Notes under the pieces: model-generated
What the model saw: only the letters and a program-made list of their open reading frames with translations
The model's database searches: none
Told to the model about the DNA's origin: nothing
Shown: positions 42,979-53,013 of the stretch, piece after piece
How positions within the stretch are numbered: the first letter of the stretch is position 1
Layout: the number at the start of each line of letters is the position of its first letter
DNA from: Erysipelotrichaceae bacterium
GTDB taxonomy: Bacteria > Bacillota_I > Bacilli_A > Erysipelotrichales > Erysipelotrichaceae
Assembly: GCA_017431225.1 (NCBI GenBank)
Contig: JAFRLM010000007.1
Span: forward strand, 62,001 to 126,000
DNA: 64,000 nucleotides
Direction: 5' to 3'
Made by a program: the position numbers and the translations under genes

Positions 42979-43659
42979 ATGATTAAAATTGAAAATGCAT
43001 CCAAAACATATAAAAACGGAACACATGCCCTCAGCAATATTTCCCTCGAGATCAGAGACGGGGAATTTGTTTATATCATCGGGCCGACCGGTTCCGGTAA
43101 GAGTACGCTGATCAAGCTTCTGAACGGCGAGGAAGTGCCGAGCTCCGGCACAGTGCTGGTAAATGATATCAATGTCGGCAAGCTGCGTCATTCCAAAGTC
43201 CCGGTCTACCGCCGCAATATCGGCGTCGTCTTCCAGGACTACCGTCTGCTTCCGCGCAAGACCGTTTTTGAAAACGTTGCTTACGCCATGGAAGTCGTTG
43301 ACGCGCCGCGCGATACTCTGCGTAAGCGTGTCCGCGAAGTCCTGAAACTCGTTGACGTCGCAGACAAATCCAATGTCTTCCCGGCAGAACTCTCCGGTGG
43401 TCAGCAGCAGCGTGTCGCGATCGCCAGAGCGATCGCCAACAAGCCTTCGATCCTGATCGCCGACGAGCCGACCGGCAACCTGGACCCGAAGAAGAGTGAG
43501 GAGATCATCCGTCTCCTTGAAAAGATCAATCAGGAGGAAAAAACAACGATTTTGATCGTTACCCATGATATTGAGATCGTCCGTCGTCATCCCAAACGCA
43601 CGATCGCGATCGATAGCGGACATATTAAGGCAGATCTGGCCGCTGGAGGTAGTATCTGA
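42979..43659 (+). CDS. ftsE: Cell division ATP-binding protein FtsE
   Basis: 226 residues; Walker A IIGPTGSGKST, signature [17 protein letters not shown], Walker B ILIADEPTGNLDP. FtsEX does not transport but uses ATP to switch on a wall hydrolase, here most likely the product of the gene two positions downstream. GGTGAT precedes the ATG; the stop overlaps ftsX. Confidence 0.95.
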   Translation: MIKIENASKTYKNGTHALSNISLEIRDGEFVYIIGPTGSGKSTLIKLLNGEEVPSSGTVLVNDINVGKLRHSKVPVYRRNIGVVFQDYRLLPRKTVFENVAYAMEVVDAPRDTLRKRVREVLKLVDVADKSNVFPAELSGGQQQRVAIARAIANKPSILIADEPTGNLDPKKSEEIIRLLEKINQEEKTTILIVTHDIEIVRRHPKRTIAIDSGHIKADLAAGGSI

Positions 43660-44561
43660 TGTTTCGCCGTTTAGGACGCCATATTAAAGAAGGTTTTCTG
43701 GGAGTCGGCCGTCACTTCGGCATGGCTCTCTCCAGTTCTACTGCTGTTGCGATTACCCTGACACTGATCGGGGTCTTTATGGTTCTGACCTATAACCTCG
43801 TTTTGATGACAAATACGATCGAGAGCTCGATCTCGCTGTCCGCACTGATCGAATACGATTCCGGAGATCAGGTCAATCTGCAGCGTATCGAAAACGAGAT
43901 CAAAGCGGTCAACGGTGTTTCTTCCGTTACCTTCCACAGTAAGGAAGAGGAATTTGATTTCTATGTCAATTCCAACACCGACCCGGAGCTGAAAGAATTC
44001 TACGAAGCTTACCGCGATGAGAACCCGTTCCGTGACGCATTCATCATCACGATCAACGACGGAACGATGCTGCAGGAAGTCACCAAGAACGTTGAGGCGA
44101 TCAACGGTGTGCACCAGGTCTACGACGGCGGTGCCAACACCTATAAACTGGTCGATGTTCTGGAGAATATCCGTCTTTTCGGCGGTATCCTCGTCATCGC
44201 TTTAGGAGTTCTCGCCATTTATCTTGTCTATAACACGATCCACATCACCATCGATAACCGTAAGGATGAGATCTGGATCATGCGTAACGTCGGCGCGAAG
44301 AACGGCTATATCCGTGCTCCGTTCCTGGTCGAAGGTATCATCATCGGTTTTTCCGGTTCGATCGTTCCGATCCTGATCATCGGCGGCCTTTACTATTATC
44401 TTTATAACGCTCTGCAGGGAACTCTGTTCGGAAGCTTCGCACTCGTTCCGCCGTTCCCGTTCCTGTACTACCTGGCTGCCGTTCTGGCAGGAACAGGTAT
44501 CCTGGTCGGTTTCATCGGTTCTTATATCTCCGTCTGCAAGTATCTGAGGATCCGCCGATGA
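43659..44561 (+). CDS. ftsX: Cell division protein FtsX
   Basis: 300 residues with four membrane segments: one near residues 20-45, then an extracellular domain (~50-165, which binds the hydrolase), then three segments in the C-terminal half. Overlaps ftsE and the following hydrolase gene by 1-4 nt. Confidence 0.94.
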   Translation: MFRRLGRHIKEGFLGVGRHFGMALSSSTAVAITLTLIGVFMVLTYNLVLMTNTIESSISLSALIEYDSGDQVNLQRIENEIKAVNGVSSVTFHSKEEEFDFYVNSNTDPELKEFYEAYRDENPFRDAFIITINDGTMLQEVTKNVEAINGVHQVYDGGANTYKLVDVLENIRLFGGILVIALGVLAIYLVYNTIHITIDNRKDEIWIMRNVGAKNGYIRAPFLVEGIIIGFSGSIVPILIIGGLYYYLYNALQGTLFGSFALVPPFPFLYYLAAVLAGTGILVGFIGSYISVCKYLRIRR

Positions 44562-45931
44562 AGAAGATCAGCATTCTGCTCTGCATCCTGTTCGCTCTTT
44601 TATGCCTCTCACCCAGTGAGATCCTTTTGGCTGAAGACAACTACGATGATTCGGATTACTGGCTGACACACTGCAGCTATGACAGTGAATACCATGATTC
44701 CGAGGAATGCGATGCTTACCGGCAGTATCTTGAGGATAAAAAGAAAAACACCAACAGCACGATCAGCGAGCTGAAGGCAAGAAAAGAAAATATCGGCGCC
44801 GATCTCGATGAGGCGCTTGAATACGCCAAGGATTACGCCAATCTGGCGGCACAGTACGAAAGCGAGATCCAGACTCTGCGCGTTCAGATCAAGGACCTGA
44901 ACGACCAGATCGATCAGCTGACCCTGGAGATCGAATCCAACCGCGCGCTCGTCGAAGCGCTGAATGAAAGAGTTCTTTCCCGTATGCGCAACGCGCAGGG
45001 AACGATGCATTTCAATCCGCAGCTCGACTTCATTCTCGGTTCCAAGAGTTTTGATGAGCTGAACCGCCGTTCCTATGGCGTTCAGGCGATCATGCAGAAG
45101 GATAAGGAAGACCGTAACGAACTTCTCGGCGTCATCAAGAAACTGGAAGAAGACGAGAAGAAACTGGAAGAATCCAAAGTCAAGCTCGACGAGGATATGC
45201 GTGCATTGGAAGACAAACAGGCAGAACTCTATGCCTGGGAAGAATACTACCGTGCTGTTGCCCAGGAATTCCAGGCACAGTATGACGAGATCATGTCCCA
45301 GATCGAAGAGATGCAGGCGAGCTATGCTGAACTTGCCAGCATGATCAACCTGACCGGTATGGGCACATCCGCCTATCTGGCTTCCCCGGTCCCGGGAGCC
45401 GGACTCAGTGCCGGTACCTGGTATTATCCGTCCAGTTTCGGCGGCGGCGTTCACCTTGGCGCGGACTTTGCGGTCGGCAGAGGCACGAACATCTATTCCC
45501 CGGCGAACGGTGTCATCCTTGTATCCTCTGATGGATGCGGTGACGGCTGGCTGGGCAACTCCTGCTCCGGTAACGGCGGCGGTGTCGCTTACGGCGGCAA
45601 CCAGGTCACGATGATGGTCGCGGCGGACGGCAGTGTATTTGGCGTCATCATGTTCCATATGTTGTACGGTTCCCCGGCTGCGGTAGGTCCGATCGAACAG
45701 GGCCAGTATGTTGGCCGTGTCGGCAGCAGCGGCAACTCGACCGGTGCCCACTGTCATGTTGAATTATTCTATCTTGGTCCGGGTGATATCACCGATATCC
45801 AGGAAGACTATATGTACCGCTCCTATTCCCAGTCCTTCAACTGCGGCTGGGGCTCCTATGCTCTGAACCGGCTTTGTGAGAACGGCGTCGGCGCGCCGTG
45901 CCGTCTGAAACCGGAAAACTATTTTGGCTGA
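44558..45931 (+). CDS. PcsB/EnvC-like coiled-coil M23 peptidoglycan hydrolase
   Basis: 457 residues: signal peptide (about 1-25), a long coiled coil (~60-265, with repeated Lys/Glu/Leu heptads such as KKLEEDEKKLEESKVKLDED), and a C-terminal LytM/M23 domain. Zinc ligands are intact: GGVHLGADFA and STGAHCHVELFY. It is encoded directly after ftsX with a 4-nt overlap, so it is the likely FtsEX-activated amidase/endopeptidase for daughter-cell separation. Unlike EnvC, the metal site looks complete, so it is probably itself catalytic. Confidence 0.88.
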   Translation: MKKISILLCILFALLCLSPSEILLAEDNYDDSDYWLTHCSYDSEYHDSEECDAYRQYLEDKKKNTNSTISELKARKENIGADLDEALEYAKDYANLAAQYESEIQTLRVQIKDLNDQIDQLTLEIESNRALVEALNERVLSRMRNAQGTMHFNPQLDFILGSKSFDELNRRSYGVQAIMQKDKEDRNELLGVIKKLEEDEKKLEESKVKLDEDMRALEDKQAELYAWEEYYRAVAQEFQAQYDEIMSQIEEMQASYAELASMINLTGMGTSAYLASPVPGAGLSAGTWYYPSSFGGGVHLGADFAVGRGTNIYSPANGVILVSSDGCGDGWLGNSCSGNGGGVAYGGNQVTMMVAADGSVFGVIMFHMLYGSPAAVGPIEQGQYVGRVGSSGNSTGAHCHVELFYLGPGDITDIQEDYMYRSYSQSFNCGWGSYALNRLCENGVGAPCRLKPENYFG

Positions 45932-45933
45932 TT

Positions 45934-47418
45934 ATGGAAGAGAAGAAGATCGTCTATAAGCTCGAAAAACACGAGCTCGCAAGTGAACGAAAAGAGAGAA
46001 AGGAACGCAATCTCAGGCGTCTCCTTTTTGTTGCGATATGTATTCTCTGTATCTGGGTCGGTTTCTCGCTCGGCTACCTTTTCAACCGTGCCGGCGGCGC
46101 TGAGCCGCAGGACATCACGGCGAACCAGAAAATGGAACAGATCAAAGGCTACATGGAGTCCTTCTGGCTCTATGCCAATGATTATGAGGATCTCGATGAG
46201 ACGCTTTCTGACAAGGCTTTCTACGGAATGACCAGTTTCGACTATGACCCCTATACGACGTATATGAGCGCGGAGGAACTGGATGAGTTCTCCAGCGGTA
46301 TCAACCTCAATGTCGTCGGTATCGGCATCAGCTACGCCAAATACGCCGGTGTGCCGACTGTCTTAAGAGTCTTCAAGGATGCGCCGGCAGAAAAGGCGGG
46401 TATCCAGGAAGGTGACCAGCTGATCAAGGTCGACGGTGTCGATGTGATCGATAAGACTACAGACGAGATCCGGGAAATGGTGCTTGGTGAAGAAGGCACG
46501 AACGTGACCATCACGATCCGCCGTGAAGGCGAGGAGATGGATCTTGATATCACCCGTGCCGAAGTTGACGTAACGGTCTTTGCGGAAGCGGTCGACGATG
46601 TGGTCGTCCTGAGCATCTACAGCTTCGGTGATCACAGCTTTGAGGAAGTACGTCATTATCTCGACGCGTATCCGGATTATGAGAAACTGATCATCGATCT
46701 GCGTGACAACGGCGGTGGTTACCAGACCGCGGTCGAAGATATCGCGTCCCTGTTCTTAAAAGAGGGTTCTGTCGTCATGAAACTCATCTACGGTGACGGC
46801 AGTGAGAATATCTCCAGAACTTCGGGAGATGTCTGCTATGACAACTTCAAGAAGATCATCATCCTGACCAACGGCAACACCGCCAGCGCGTCAGAAGTTC
46901 TGACACTGGCGCTCCGTGAGCAGCACCCCAACGCGACCATCATGGGAACGACGACCTACGGAAAAGGAGTCGTACAGACGACTGTTTCGATCCGTGACGG
47001 TTCGGCGCTGAAGATCACCACCAGCAAATGGCTGAGCTCCAAGGACGTCTGGATCAACGGCGAGGGCATCAAACCGGATGTCGAAGTTCGTCAGGACGAT
47101 GTCATCTACATGAATTACGACGAGTTCCCGGAAGGAAAGGAATTCGACGCGGATCAGGTAGACCACGTCATCAAGGTCGCGGAAGCGGGCCTGAAATATC
47201 TCGACTATGAAGTCGAAAGAACAGACGGTTACTTCCCGGAATCGCTGAAGGCGACGATCGCACAGTACCAGCAGGAACATGATCTCGAAGTCACCTCAAC
47301 ACTGAACGCCGAGACATACGAAGCGATCATCTCCGGTATCGTCCGCGAATGGAACTTCAATAAGGACAAAGACTATCAGATGAACGCGGCCCTTGAGGCA
47401 ATGCGTGAGCAGCCGTGA
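45934..47418 (+). CDS. S41 carboxyl-terminal processing protease with PDZ and peptidoglycan-binding domains
   Basis: 494 residues: cytoplasmic basic N-terminus, one membrane anchor (~30-50), PDZ domain (~125-205, VPTVLRVFKDAPAEKAGIQEGD), S41 catalytic domain with LRDNGGGY, the serine in NGNTASASEVLTLAL and the lysine in TTYGKGVVQT, and a C-terminal PGBD1-like region (ESLKATIAQYQQEHDLEV). It starts 2 nt after the hydrolase stop with no clear ribosome binding site, implying coupled translation. CtpA-type proteases often limit wall hydrolases by cleavage. Confidence 0.9.
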   Translation: MEEKKIVYKLEKHELASERKERKERNLRRLLFVAICILCIWVGFSLGYLFNRAGGAEPQDITANQKMEQIKGYMESFWLYANDYEDLDETLSDKAFYGMTSFDYDPYTTYMSAEELDEFSSGINLNVVGIGISYAKYAGVPTVLRVFKDAPAEKAGIQEGDQLIKVDGVDVIDKTTDEIREMVLGEEGTNVTITIRREGEEMDLDITRAEVDVTVFAEAVDDVVVLSIYSFGDHSFEEVRHYLDAYPDYEKLIIDLRDNGGGYQTAVEDIASLFLKEGSVVMKLIYGDGSENISRTSGDVCYDNFKKIIILTNGNTASASEVLTLALREQHPNATIMGTTTYGKGVVQTTVSIRDGSALKITTSKWLSSKDVWINGEGIKPDVEVRQDDVIYMNYDEFPEGKEFDADQVDHVIKVAEAGLKYLDYEVERTDGYFPESLKATIAQYQQEHDLEVTSTLNAETYEAIISGIVREWNFNKDKDYQMNAALEAMREQP

Positions 47419-47434
47419 TACGGCTGCTTTTTCT
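47408..47434 (+). terminator. Terminator overlapping the ctpA stop codon
   Basis: AGCAGCCGT pairs with ACGGCTGCT around GAT, then TTTTCTTTC; the TGA stop is in the hairpin. Confidence 0.85.
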
Positions 47435-47478
47435 TTCTCCCGGCCGGCGTCAGAAGGGCTGTAAGGCCCGGCTTGATG

Positions 47479-47484
47479 TATAAT
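47479..47484 (+). promoter_or_regulatory. uvrB -10 box, probable leaderless
   Basis: TATAAT (47479-47484), GATAAC, then ATG 47491. No ribosome binding site and no LexA-type box that I can see. Confidence 0.6.
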
Positions 47485-47490
47485 GATAAC

Positions 47491-49467
47491 ATGGAAAGTC
47501 TGTTTAAACTGAAAGCTGATTTCAAGCCCACCGGCGACCAGCCGGAGGCGATCGCCTCTCTGGTCAAAGGGATCAAAGAAGGAAAACATGAACAGGTCCT
47601 GCTCGGCGCCACCGGCACCGGCAAGACGTTTACGATCGCCAATGTCATCCAGCAGGTCAATAAGCCGACGCTGATCTTTTCCCATAATAAGACACTGGCA
47701 GCGCAGCTCTATTTGGAATTCAAGACGCTCTTCCCGGAGAACCGGGTCGAATATTTCGTTTCCAATTTCGATTATTACCAGCCGGAAGCCTACGTTCCCA
47801 AGACGGATACCTACATCGAGAAGAACGCCGTTCAGAACGATGAACTGGACATGCTGCGCATGAGCGCCTACAACTCGCTGCTTGAAAGAAGAGACACGAT
47901 CGTCGTCGCTTCGGTCGCCTGCATCTACGCAAGCTCGAACCCGGAGAATTACGAGGACATGTTCTTTACCCTGAAGGCAGGGGATATCATTGACCGTCAG
48001 GAACTGCTGCGCAAGCTGATCAGCCGCCAGTACACCCGCAATGATGTGGATGACCTGCGCGGGACCTTCAAGGTCCGCGGCGATGTGATCGAGATCGTGC
48101 CCGGCTATACCGACCGTTTTATCCTGCGCATCGAACTTTTCGACAACGAAGTGGAACGGATCTGCGAAGTCGATCCTATCACCAAGGATGTGCTCAATGC
48201 CTATCTTGTCTATATCATCACCCCGGCAAGCGGCTACGCCCGCGACCATAACGATATGCTGATCGCCTGCGAAGGCATCGAGCGTGAACTGGAGGAGCGT
48301 CTGGAATTCTTCAAAAAGGAAGGCAAGCCTTTGGAAGCGGAGCGCCTGGAACAGCGCTGCCGCTACGATGTGGAAGCTCTGCGTGAATTCGGCATGTGCC
48401 CCGGTATCGAAAACTATTCCATGCATATCGACCACCGTGTCCCGGGACAGCGTCCCTATAACCTGTTTGACTATTTCCCGGAAGACATGCTGCTGGTCGT
48501 AGATGAATCGCATGTATCGCTGCCGCAGATCCGCGGTATGTATAACGGTGACCGGGCCCGTAAACAGGTCCTGGTCGACTACGGTTTCCGTCTGCCCTCG
48601 GCCCTGGAGAACCGGCCGATGCGTTTTGATGAATTCGAGGAGATCAAGGGCCAGCGCATCTACATGAGCGCTACTCCCGGTGACTACGAGATGGAGAAAG
48701 TCCATAACGAAGTCATCGAGCAGATCATCCGTCCGACCGGTCTTGTCGATCCCCAGATCGAAGTCCGGCCGACGATGGGACAGATCGATGACCTGTTGAC
48801 GGAGATCAAGGCGAACATCGCGAAAAATGAGAGAACGATGATCACGACGCTGACGGTAAAGATGGCGGAAGATCTGACCGATTTCCTGAAGAAGCAGGAT
48901 CTCAATGTTGCCTATCTGCACCACGAGACCAAGACCCTGGAGCGCAGCCAGATCATCGTCGATCTGCGTAAGGGTGTCTACGATGTGCTCGTTGGCATCA
49001 ACCTGCTGCGTGAAGGTCTGGATATCCCGGAAGTTTCGCTGATCGCGATCCTGGACGCGGATAAGGAAGGCTTCCTGCGTTCTGAACGTTCCCTGATCCA
49101 GACGATCGGCCGTGCCGCGCGAAACGCACACGGACGGGTCATCATGTACGGTGACAGCATTACCGACTCAATGCGTAAGGCAATCGATGAGACCGACCGC
49201 CGCCGCCGCATCCAGCAGGACTACAACGAGAAGCACGGCATCGTCCCCAAGACGATCTTCAAGGAGATCGGGGAAGCGGTCCACGGCAAGGAGACCAAGG
49301 CGGAAACGAGCCGTTACCTGAAGAAGAAAGTGAAGACGAAGAAGGACACCGAAAGCCTGATTGCTTCGCTGGAGAAAGAAATGAAGCAGGCCGCCAAAGC
49401 GCTCGACTTCGAGAAAGCGGCGGAACTGCGTGATATCATCTTTGAGCTGAAAGCGGAGATCAGCTGA
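47491..49467 (+). CDS. uvrB: Excinuclease ABC subunit B
   Basis: 658 residues, full length. [20 protein letters not shown] fixes the start. [12 protein letters not shown] is Walker [23 protein letters not shown] the beta-hairpin region (quoted within limits), [11 protein letters not shown] the DEAD-like box, and the C-terminal [20 protein letters not shown] the UvrC-binding UVR motif. UvrB verifies damage and loads UvrC. uvrA and uvrC are not in the window. Confidence 0.97.
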   Translation: MESLFKLKADFKPTGDQPEAIASLVKGIKEGKHEQVLLGATGTGKTFTIANVIQQVNKPTLIFSHNKTLAAQLYLEFKTLFPENRVEYFVSNFDYYQPEAYVPKTDTYIEKNAVQNDELDMLRMSAYNSLLERRDTIVVASVACIYASSNPENYEDMFFTLKAGDIIDRQELLRKLISRQYTRNDVDDLRGTFKVRGDVIEIVPGYTDRFILRIELFDNEVERICEVDPITKDVLNAYLVYIITPASGYARDHNDMLIACEGIERELEERLEFFKKEGKPLEAERLEQRCRYDVEALREFGMCPGIENYSMHIDHRVPGQRPYNLFDYFPEDMLLVVDESHVSLPQIRGMYNGDRARKQVLVDYGFRLPSALENRPMRFDEFEEIKGQRIYMSATPGDYEMEKVHNEVIEQIIRPTGLVDPQIEVRPTMGQIDDLLTEIKANIAKNERTMITTLTVKMAEDLTDFLKKQDLNVAYLHHETKTLERSQIIVDLRKGVYDVLVGINLLREGLDIPEVSLIAILDADKEGFLRSERSLIQTIGRAARNAHGRVIMYGDSITDSMRKAIDETDRRRRIQQDYNEKHGIVPKTIFKEIGEAVHGKETKAETSRYLKKKVKTKKDTESLIASLEKEMKQAAKALDFEKAAELRDIIFELKAEIS

Positions 49468-49481
49468 TAGGGGGGAGAACA

Positions 49482-50567
49482 ATGGAATATACGATCGAAG
49501 AGAACGCCATCAAACTCGGCGAAAACGGGGAAACACTGGCGGAGCTGGATTTCACCGTCGACGGGGATGTCTACAATATCACCCGCGTCTATGTCAGTGA
49601 GGAACTGCGCGGCCAGGGCGTCGGCTCCCTTCTGATGCGCAAAATGATCGAGGAAGTCGAAACGCGCGAGGGAAAGCTCGCCGCGACCTGTCCTTACGCG
49701 ATCCGCTGGCTCGAGGAACATAAGGATAACGAGATCCGTGAATACCGTTTCCGCAAACAGCCGGATCTTTATAAGCCGGAGATCATCCGCGGCATCCAGT
49801 ACAAGCGCATCCTTTCGGGAAAGCGTCTGCATTTTGATTTCATCTGTCCGAAACAGTATTACGGGGAGCACTTTGAGCGTTTCCCGCTGATCATCTACAC
49901 AAAAGGTTCCGGCTGGCATCTGCAGAACCGCAACGATATCCCGCTTCTGGTATCAAGATATGTTCAGCTCGGCTTCTGTGTCGCCATCGTGGAATACAGT
50001 TCCATCGAAGACGGCGCGACCTTCCCGGACCAGATCATCGACGCCAATGACTGTCTGCGCTATCTTTTCAAGCACAGGGATAAATTCCCCTTTGATGAGG
50101 ATTTCCTGATCGCCGCCGGTGATTCGAGCGGCGCTCATACCGCGATCATGCAGGCGCTGACAGCCGGGGATCCGGCCTACGGTTCCTGGGAAGGCGTCAG
50201 CTTTAAAGCCGTCATTGATTATTATGCGCCGGTCGATCTGACCAAGATGCTGAAGGATGAGACGATCGGTGATTTCAATCCCTTCCAGACGACCAAGGTC
50301 TTCCTTTCCGGTTTTGATGCCGGCAAGGTCTACGAACACGTGCCGATGCACCATCTCGGCGACAATGTCCCGCCGTTCCTGGTGCTGCACGGAACCGAAG
50401 ACGAGATGGTCCCCTATGAACAGAGCGAGATCCTCGTCCGCGAACTGAAAAAGCGCGGTGTGCGCACGACCTTCGTTACGGTGGAAGGCGCGGGTCACGC
50501 GGACCCGGCTTTCTGGCAGGACGATGTGTTCGCGACTGTCCGTGAATTCCTGCTATCGCTTAAATGA
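49482..50567 (+). CDS. GNAT-like N-terminal domain fused to an alpha/beta-hydrolase esterase
   Basis: 361 residues. Residues ~1-90 are a small GNAT of the YjdJ type (ITRVYVSEELRGQGVGSLLM, CPYAIRWLEEH). Residues ~100-361 are an alpha/beta hydrolase: oxyanion region YTKGSGWHL, nucleophile AAGDSSGAHTA, acid in GTEDEMVPYEQ, histidine in VEGAGHADPAF. It resembles carbohydrate/lipid deacetylase-type esterases. Putting an acetyl-transfer and an ester-cleaving domain in one chain suggests opposing or sequential action on one substrate, which is speculative. A GGGGGGA-type site lies 7 nt upstream. Confidence 0.8.
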   Translation: MEYTIEENAIKLGENGETLAELDFTVDGDVYNITRVYVSEELRGQGVGSLLMRKMIEEVETREGKLAATCPYAIRWLEEHKDNEIREYRFRKQPDLYKPEIIRGIQYKRILSGKRLHFDFICPKQYYGEHFERFPLIIYTKGSGWHLQNRNDIPLLVSRYVQLGFCVAIVEYSSIEDGATFPDQIIDANDCLRYLFKHRDKFPFDEDFLIAAGDSSGAHTAIMQALTAGDPAYGSWEGVSFKAVIDYYAPVDLTKMLKDETIGDFNPFQTTKVFLSGFDAGKVYEHVPMHHLGDNVPPFLVLHGTEDEMVPYEQSEILVRELKKRGVRTTFVTVEGAGHADPAFWQDDVFATVREFLLSLK

Positions 50568-51193
50568 GACTGACGGACGACAAGATCCGTGAACCTTTCT
50601 TTGAATATCTGGAGGAACAGTTCGACGGCATCCGCATCCTTGAGGAGAAACGGATCGGCCGCTCCCGGGCGGATATCCTGCTCGTAAAAGGGGAGGAGCT
50701 GATCGGTATCGAGATCAAGAGTGACCACGATACATATACACGGCTGAAGGATCAGGTGCGTGATTACGACCGCTATTACGACCGGAATTACGTTCTGATC
50801 GGCAAAAGCCATGAGAAGCACGTCAGCGAGCATATCCCCGCTTACTGGGGCATCCTGGTCGCGGAGGAAAATGCCGGCAGCTTCACCTTTACGCTGCTGC
50901 GTACGGCGGAGAAGAATCCGAAAGTCAAAATGGAGAAAAAGATCACCCTGCTCTGGCGCCGGGAACTGGCACACATCCAGGAGATCCATAAACTGCCTGC
51001 CTACAAGCAGCAAAGCAAGGAATTCGTTCAGCAGAAGCTGCTTGCCAAAATGGAACCCGAAGCCCTGCAGAAAGCGCTCTGCAGCGAGCTGATGGAAAGA
51101 GATTACACGACGATCGCTGAGGAGATCAACGAATACCGCAAAGCCCATAATAAAAAACCGCGCAGGAAGAAGAAAAAGCTCTTCTTCCGCTAG
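50564..51193 (+). CDS. sce7726-like protein with PD-(D/E)xK nuclease-like core
   Basis: 209 residues. RSRADILLVKGEELIGIEIKSD gives the D...ExK pattern of restriction-endonuclease-like folds, as in sce7726-family proteins; the rest is helical and ends with a very basic KKPRRKKKKLFFR tail fitting nucleic-acid binding. The start overlaps the upstream esterase gene by 4 nt (ATGA), so it is translationally coupled. Function is unknown; a repair or defence nuclease is possible. Confidence 0.7.
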   Translation: MRLTDDKIREPFFEYLEEQFDGIRILEEKRIGRSRADILLVKGEELIGIEIKSDHDTYTRLKDQVRDYDRYYDRNYVLIGKSHEKHVSEHIPAYWGILVAEENAGSFTFTLLRTAEKNPKVKMEKKITLLWRRELAHIQEIHKLPAYKQQSKEFVQQKLLAKMEPEALQKALCSELMERDYTTIAEEINEYRKAHNKKPRRKKKKLFFR

Positions 51194-51208
51194 GATGGAG
51201 TAAAACAT

Positions 51209-52162
51209 ATGGAAATGGAAAGAGTACTGCAGGAAATGCGTAAAGCCGTTTACGGCAAGGATAAGATCCTGAGGGAGATCCTGATGGCGATCTGTGCCGG
51301 CGGCCATGTGGTCATGGAAGACAAGCCGGGTGTCGGCAAGACGACGATCGCCAAGACGATCGCCAAAGTCACCGGTCTTTCCAGCAAGCGCATCCAGTTC
51401 ACCAGCGATGTCATGCCGTCGGACGTGACCGGATACATGACCTACAATAAGACCCGCAACATCGAAGAGTTCGTTCCCGGACCGATCTTCGGCACCAATA
51501 TCCTTTTGGTCGACGAGATCAACCGCGCCAGCGCCAAATGTCAGGCGGCGCTTCTGGAAGTCATGCAGGAAAAGCAGGCGACCGTCAATGCCGTGACCCG
51601 CCAGGTCGAGGATCCTTTTATCGTTCTGGCAACGATGAACCCCTATATCTCGCCGATCTACGGCGTGAACGTGCTGCCGCAGTCCGAACTTGACCGTTTC
51701 ATGCTGGCGCTGAGTGTCGGCTATCCCGAAGAGGCTGATGAGATCGCGCTTCTGCGCTCACGTGACCGCAAGGATCCGCTTGAAGAGATCGTCCAGGTAA
51801 CGAGTAAAGAGGAGATCCTGCAGGCGCGCGAAGAGATCAATGAAGTCTATGTCGATAACGTGATCTACAACTATGTGCTCGCGCTCACCAAACAGACAAG
51901 AAACAACCCGGATATCGAGATCGGCATCTCGCCCCGCGGTGAGCTGGTCATGTTGAAAATGGCGAAGGCCAATGCCTATTTCAAGGGACGCAATTATGTG
52001 GTCCCGGAGGATGTCGCCGACATCTTCATCGACTGCTCGATCCACCGTATCAGTATGGTGTCCCAGGAGCTCACGATCATTTCCGAGGCGCGCAAGCGTC
52101 TGCTGAAGGAGATCCTGAAAAAGATCCCGCAGCCGTCGATCCTGCGAAAGGCCGGCAGATGA
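51209..52162 (+). CDS. MoxR-family AAA+ ATPase
   Basis: 317 residues; Walker A DKPGVGKTTIAKTIAK, Walker B ILLVDEINRASAKCQAALLEVMQE, sensor LATMNPY and the lid ISPRGELVMLKMAKANAYF. MoxR ATPases act as chaperones for neighbouring VWA or DUF58 proteins. It overlaps the DUF58 gene by 4 nt and heads the moxR-DUF58-transglutaminase operon. Confidence 0.93.
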   Translation: MEMERVLQEMRKAVYGKDKILREILMAICAGGHVVMEDKPGVGKTTIAKTIAKVTGLSSKRIQFTSDVMPSDVTGYMTYNKTRNIEEFVPGPIFGTNILLVDEINRASAKCQAALLEVMQEKQATVNAVTRQVEDPFIVLATMNPYISPIYGVNVLPQSELDRFMLALSVGYPEEADEIALLRSRDRKDPLEEIVQVTSKEEILQAREEINEVYVDNVIYNYVLALTKQTRNNPDIEIGISPRGELVMLKMAKANAYFKGRNYVVPEDVADIFIDCSIHRISMVSQELTIISEARKRLLKEILKKIPQPSILRKAGR

Positions 52163-53013
52163 TCTTTCTGCTGCTGTTTTTACTCTTCGTTTTAAAATTC
52201 CACGAAGCCCACGGGTATCTGGATTACCTGATCGGCGTGGTGTTTTTGCTGCTGCTTCTTTCAGCAGCGGTGACTTTATATACAGCCCTGTGTCTGAATG
52301 CTTCACTGACCGTGAAGGACGGACGCTATCACGAAGGAGAGGACGTCAGCCTGCTGTTTACGGTCGATGCTCCCTTTTTTCATTCCCAGCTGCTTCCGGA
52401 GATCCATGTCCTGAACCTCAACGACAAGTCGGAGATGACGGTTCCGAAAACACTGGTCCGCGACAACGAGGCGGAGATCATAGTGAATGGACTTTCTGCC
52501 GGTCTCAACCGCATCAGCATCCACAAGGTCCGCATCTACGGGATCTTCGGCACACTGTATTTTCCGCTGCGCTATCCTCTGCAGTGCGAGATCAGCGTTT
52601 ATCCTTCTGCCTGCACCCTCAATCCCGGAAATCTGCGCCAGCGCAGTGTCGTCAGCGAAGGTGCTGTCATGATGGAGAAGGGCGACGATTATCACGAACT
52701 GTATGAGATCCGTCCCTTTGAAGAGGGCGACGATCTGCGTCATCTGCACCGTTCGCTCAGTGCCCGTTACGGCGACTATATCATCAAAGTCGGCAGTGGC
52801 CAGCGCCATATGCTGTTCACCTTTATGCTGAAGGACGAAAAAGACTTCACGAAGATGAAGCAGGAGCTCGGCCAGCTCTACAGTCTCAGCCAGCAGGTCA
52901 TTGGTAAAAACAGTGACGGTTTTCTTCTGACTTATCGCGGCCAGGACCGTCAGGTCTATGCCTGGACGCAGTTCTACGATTTTATCGACGGAGTGTATCA
53001 GCGTTATGTTTAA
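52159..53013 (+). CDS. DUF58-family membrane protein
   Basis: 284 residues; two N-terminal membrane segments (about 1-12 and 18-45), then a cytoplasmic or external beta-rich part and the DUF58 signature EIRPFEEGDDLRHLHRSLSAR. DUF58 proteins carry a VWA-like fold and accompany MoxR and transglutaminases. The gene overlaps the next by 8 nt. Confidence 0.9.
   Translation: MIFLLLFLLFVLKFHEAHGYLDYLIGVVFLLLLLSAAVTLYTALCLNASLTVKDGRYHEGEDVSLLFTVDAPFFHSQLLPEIHVLNLNDKSEMTVPKTLVRDNEAEIIVNGLSAGLNRISIHKVRIYGIFGTLYFPLRYPLQCEISVYPSACTLNPGNLRQRSVVSEGAVMMEKGDDYHELYEIRPFEEGDDLRHLHRSLSARYGDYIIKVGSGQRHMLFTFMLKDEKDFTKMKQELGQLYSLSQQVIGKNSDGFLLTYRGQDRQVYAWTQFYDFIDGVYQRYV

Noticed and set aside
47296..49131. Long open frame (611 codons) on the minus strand opposite uvrB, and similar antisense frames at 360-1526, 15760-16833, 1656-2501 and 18846-19646
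   Set aside because: All lie fully inside strongly recognised genes, have no family resemblance, are rich in Asp/Arg/Gln/Val as expected for the reverse of this codon usage, and lack ribosome binding sites.
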